Below, in pieces: positions 59,811-64,000 of a stretch of DNA of 64,000 bases. This stretch comes from Albula goreensis (Eukaryota > Chordata > Actinopteri > Albuliformes > Albulidae). Position numbers and translations under genes: made by a program. A model generated the notes under the pieces. The model was not told the DNA's origin and did not search any database. It worked only from the letters and a program-made list of their open reading frames with translations. The DNA lies in NCBI GenBank assembly GCA_022829145.1, contig CM040751.1, forward strand, positions 5,025,364 through 5,089,363, given 5' to 3'. Position 1 is the first letter of the stretch. The number at the start of each line of letters is the position of its first letter.

Positions 59811-61209
59811 GCAAGCTTGCTCAAGGCCACCTTTTTGTACTCACAGAGTAAAAACAACACGAAACACAACCGTGAAGCTTTTCACCTTACCTTTTACCTC
59901 AGAGCCCTGTGTGAGTCATACGCTTTGAGTAATACAACAATGTGGGAGATTAATGTGATATTTAAAAAAAATCATATTTATGCAACATTGAAATGGGTGG
60001 GACTGAATACCCCCCAGGAAATCCAGATGCTGTGTTTCTATGAAGACTGTTGTGAAAAATGCTTCAATTACTACAATTTGGTTGTGTGTTGCCATGGCAC
60101 CACGATAGCATGTACCACAATTATTGTTTAGACTTGGATAATGGGCCAGTGAAATCAATTTCCTTTTATGTTCTCCACATCTGTATGGTGATTATTGTTT
60201 TTTTTTCTCTAAAAAATGAAATAACACACTCATTTTGCCATTTGAGGGCACCATCAGAGATTTGTTCAACTGAAGGTCATGAGAAATCTCACCTTAAAAT
60301 GATTAAATTGTAGTCGTAATTCATTCATGGTTAACATCATTGTAATATTAAACATGCTGATATGAACTTGAAGCAGTGTTCTGTGTGAGTGAGATGGAAT
60401 CATAACTGACCAGGACTGTCATCGAACCGTGGTGTTTATGACCATTGGAGGGGGTCGGGGAAAGGAAGTGAGTGAGAGTGGGTGGCTCTGACAGGTGCGT
60501 AAGTGGAATGCGAGCATCTTGTAAGCTGTTAACCACTGAGATGGAAGGTAAACTGTAGTGTGTCATATTGCTCGCTTGTTTGTTCTCATCCCCCAGTGGT
60601 CTGTTTGTCAGAGGAAATTATTTCCTAATTGTTTCCTACCTAGTCGTTCTGGTAGCTGAATTGAATAAGGAACCTCCACCGGCGGTACAGACAGTGGTCT
60701 AAATAGCAGTGGCTCAGGTACCCCAGTAACCATGGTCTGGGCGAAAGAGGAAAGCCATCGTTGTCAAAAACACATGCATTCGTTGCCTTGCATGTCTGTC
60801 CATCACTTGTGCACAGGGTGTTTCGGTTATAGTATCAGAACAAATGCAGAACATCATTTCCCTCTAAACGGTGAACTTGTGGGGTTGTTTAAGACGTCGC
60901 AACTTTTTTAGGCACAAAGGCACACACTAGAGGCCTGGAGTGGGATGGGATAGACATGCGTCCCATGGGAAAGGAGATAATTTATGCAGAAGTCGGATAT
61001 ACTTACAATGCTGTGGGCGGGATCAGACCTTCGGTCATAATGTGGACAGTAAACCGTAATTCGTAATCATTATGCAATTGTTATATGTAGTGATTATTAA
61101 TTACAATGTATTTTAGCACTGACATGATGATGATCAACATGGTCACGAGCCAGATGCCTGGTTTTGTGTCCACCATTTTCATCCTTCAATCTTGGGAGAC
61201 AATTAACGA
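59811..61209. other. Unannotated DNA
   Basis: No gene is supported. Frames at 59817-60131 (plus) and 59916-60158 (minus) oppose each other. Confidence 0.4.
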
Positions 61210-61233
61210 CGCACACACACACACACGCACACA
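61210..61233 (+). repeat. (AC)n microsatellite with one interruption
   Basis: acacacacacacacgcacacac. Confidence 0.85.
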
Positions 61234-61784
61234 CATCAAAGAGCATATCATGTTTATTCTGCATTTGGAAGAGTGACTATACTTGGCTTTCAGAGCCGTG
61301 CCACTCTAGTAGTTGAATCCCACACAGGTGTCAATACAGAGGTGTCTTATCAAATTACAAACAATACCTTAAATGAGCATCCCTTTGCCGCAGGTGTCTC
61401 CGTGGGTTTATTTGTCGGGGGCTGTAACAGGAGCAGATGTTCTAGCGCTGCGTTCTCTGTTGTCTCCCCGCATTTTGAGACAATGGCGAATAGGGCTTCG
61501 GTGTTATTAAAAGTGAAACATTCACCTCGCTTTGTCAGTTCAACATACTGTGGAAATTGGTGTTGTCAATTTGAGTTCCGCTTCACATCTGATGGGCGTC
61601 CTCGCATTAAAGTATATAGAAGAAATGTTGCGGCCAAAATTCCACATCGATTTACAGAAACATAACTGCCATAGTTTATTATCCTTATAGAGCTTTCAGT
61701 TCGTGCATTTGCGCTTGTCATCGCATTTACGTTTTTGTCATGCGTGCATGTAAAGATAAATACCAAGTGGGCCGACTGAAGAGA
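61234..61784. other. Unannotated DNA; 130-codon frame of unknown meaning
   Basis: The plus frame at 61273-61665 is free of simple repeats and mixed in composition (it contains TLVVESHTG and RPRIKVYRRN), but I recognise no family. There are no convincing splice sites or promoter. It could be a non-coding island read by chance. Confidence 0.3.
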
Positions 61785-61850
61785 TGAAAATGAAGTGCCC
61801 TCAATTTCTCAGACCTGCCAATGGGAGGAGCGCTAGGAAGCCAAGCTATG
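61785..61850 (+). repeat. Possible relative of the aagtgccc block at 50263
   Basis: It begins agatgaaaatgaagtgccctcaatttctcagacctgccaatgg. The shared part with 50370-50390 (aaaatgaagtgccctc) is 16 bases, too short alone to prove a common repeat. Confidence 0.3.
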
Positions 61851-64000
61851 ACACTAGCCTTCACTTTACACAGAACTCATTAGCTATACTAATCAGTGAC
61901 GGTGCTGTCGGTAGTCGGTGCTGACGGCAGCATATGGGTGCGCGTCTCGTTTGTTTGGTGCGGAGATGTGGTCTGCATTATCAGCCTGGGAGGTGTCCAG
62001 GACCGTTGGATACCTCTCACTGCTCTATTTCCAGCATTAACTGGCAGTCTCCAAGTAGTGCCGCAGCCCTTTTCATGAAAGTCACTTATGAAGCCAGTAC
62101 ATACCATTGCGTATTCGTATTCCACACATTGCGGGTCGTATTCCACTTGCTGCATGATGCACAAATTGCTTTATGAACCATTTAGTCTGTGCATTGCAGC
62201 ACTTACAGTTCAATACTTTCGAGTGAACCAAAATGCACTCATCATTTATTATCGTGTTTGTTTATTTTTATTTGTATTTGAATAAATGTAATTTTATGTG
62301 CTTAAAAACAAGACAAGCATAAAACATTATTTTCCAAAATGCACCCTGTATCCAAAATGGGTTAGAATCGTAGTTTAGAAGTGTTTTATGTTCAACTTTA
62401 TTTCAGGATATAGTTACACAGCGGTCTCAGTAAGTGGACCCATAGACAATGGTCAATTTTGACATTTAGCATATGCTTGTTTGGAGAATGAATTACAGAA
62501 GATTATAAGGTCTGGAATATAAAATACAAAGTCAGCATTTCCAATTTAATTCTCTTCATGACAGAGGGGTGAGGAAAGGAAAGCTGTAAATTAAGTTAAA
62601 TTAATTGATATGCTCATCAATGACTAAAAACAAGACAGTCATTTCATATGCATTTGACATATTTGAACATGGTCTACTCTACAAGTGCATCAGCAGAAGT
62701 GTATGCAGCAAATGAGCCGACTGCTGGCAAGTTTTTGTGTCTGCCACAGACTGCCCTTGCTGGTTTGGAGTTGACCTCTTCTGATAAAGCAACCTGAAGG
62801 CTCTGCGGATTTCTTACTCAAACACAGATCGATAGGTATAATTTAAAGAAACGTAAAATCACACCTTGCTGTTCTAAGGGAAGGTCACTGTTGACCAGCA
62901 GAATGAAGGAGAAGAGAATGTGGAGGAAAGCTCACAGGGTGAAGTCAGGCACTAGTAGCCGTTTAAATGACAGTCATGTGAAACATTTCGAAACAGGGTG
63001 GCCGTCAGAACGGTTTCGATTGTCTGCACTCCACCAGTGCTGACTGAGGCCAGCATCACCATCAGGCATGGTTCGATTGACGATTACGTGCTCATTAGCG
63101 ACCCCCACTGGCCAGTCGGGCACCCACTGTCTTGGTGCACTCATTTCAAATTGATCATCGTCATCGTCATGAAGGCATTTTCAAGGAAAAAAGGATGTCT
63201 GCAATGTGTGAATTTGGTTTTCCGGCTTGAACATTTTGAAAAAAAAAACCACACATGAATAATATGTTTTGATATTCATCTCAGATACAAACACAGAGTA
63301 GGGAAATGTTCCAATATCCTTTGGAAAGCACTGCGTTTAAGTGTTAAAATGATAAGGTGCGATAAGGCCAGTGTTTATCGTGAATATAGTCATGGTCGTT
63401 GTGTGTGGGCCCTGTGTCCCCTTTAGCTGTGATTATATTTCTGAGATATCAAAGACTCCAAAGCCTTATCAATGTATGAAATGGATTTACAGAGAAGGAA
63501 ATTTAAAAAAACATTTTTTTCTAGAAAATAACATTTAAAAGTCTTGGTGTGAGTGAATAAATCATAACATTTTGTGCCCTGCAAACTTACATTCACAGAT
63601 TCAAAGATTCACAGATTACTGTTGCTCGTCAAGTTAAATAGCTTCCTTGTTTTCGTCAAGATTATGGCTTTAATAACTAATATTTCAGTGGCAGTTTTAC
63701 TTACTGCTTTGAAACATGGGGATCATTTTCTCATTGGTGTTTATGCTTGGGACAGAAGCACTCGTTTATGGTGCTGTGAGATGCTGTGAGATGCTGAGCT
63801 GAGTCACCGTAAGCTTGTGACCTCACATTCACATGTTTATGGTGAGCAGGCGTAGGATCCATGATAAGATATGTGGACCAATCAAGAAGCAGGATGGGAG
63901 CAATCAATTTTATGTTCAAATCAGAATACCCCCAATCATGGGTTGGTGGGGTGAAGTAAAGAGGAACACTCCTAATCTTTGCCTTCTCTAAATGCTTCCT
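61851..64000. other. Unannotated DNA to the end of the window
   Basis: No gene is supported. Frames at 61889-62164 (minus) and 61896-62078 and 61934-62176 (plus) overlap each other. A 10-bp tandem duplication (gtgctgtgag/atgctgtgag) lies at 63771-63790. The last 300 bases are unremarkable. Confidence 0.4.

Overview
The window is 64 kb of AT-rich vertebrate DNA, almost certainly from a ray-finned (teleost-type) fish. The main evidence is several tRNA-derived SINEs ending in the fish-type tail 'gtaagtcgctttggataagag', one decayed fish LINE of the Rex1/L2/CR1 kind, many long (CA/GT)n arrays, and CpG depletion outside a few islands. The SINE family with the 'cccaggtaggacactg' body may point to an early-branching teleost, but that is a weak inference. 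Nothing looks bacterial or viral: there are no operons, rRNA, CRISPR arrays or recognisable viral genes.

I find no intact protein-coding gene. Most open frames are 60-140 codons, carry no recognisable domain, and often run through microsatellites. The longest (236 codons at 48254-48964) translates a poly-T tract and a GT repeat and is rejected. The window reads as a gene desert, a very long intron or an intergenic block. Its recognisable content is repeats plus islands of mixed-composition sequence that resemble vertebrate cis-regulatory DNA. I cannot measure conservation from one sequence, so the regulatory calls are tentative.

Layout. 1-13 kb: unannotated DNA with several enhancer-like islands, short palindromes, a G-quadruplex-type G tract at 3220-3250 and simple repeats. 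13-18 kb: a decayed SINE (13530-13748), a GT array bracketed by a 12-bp palindrome (14681-14794), and the only strong CpG island (about 16.8-17.3 kb), the best candidate promoter. 18-33 kb: AT-rich DNA with one copy of a 220-bp element (21235-21460), a reverse SINE, and CA/TG and CT/AT arrays. 33-48 kb: SINEs at 39583 and 46384, an exon-like patch near 41.8 kb, and a 0.48-kb element with inverted ends at 44915-45391. 49.5-50.9 kb: a dead LINE reverse-transcriptase relic split by a foreign block. 51-64 kb: a 70-nt near-perfect hairpin (51511-51580), the second copy of the 220-bp element (53453-53672), another SINE and more AT-rich DNA.

The most interesting signal is the pair of diverged copies of the 220-bp element, 32 kb apart in the same orientation. 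Both carry ACGTCA-type (CREB/ATF-like) sites, which fits either a duplicated regulatory element or an undescribed old repeat. The two hairpins, the CpG island with opposed splice-donor-like ends and the exon-like patch at 41743 also deserve checks.
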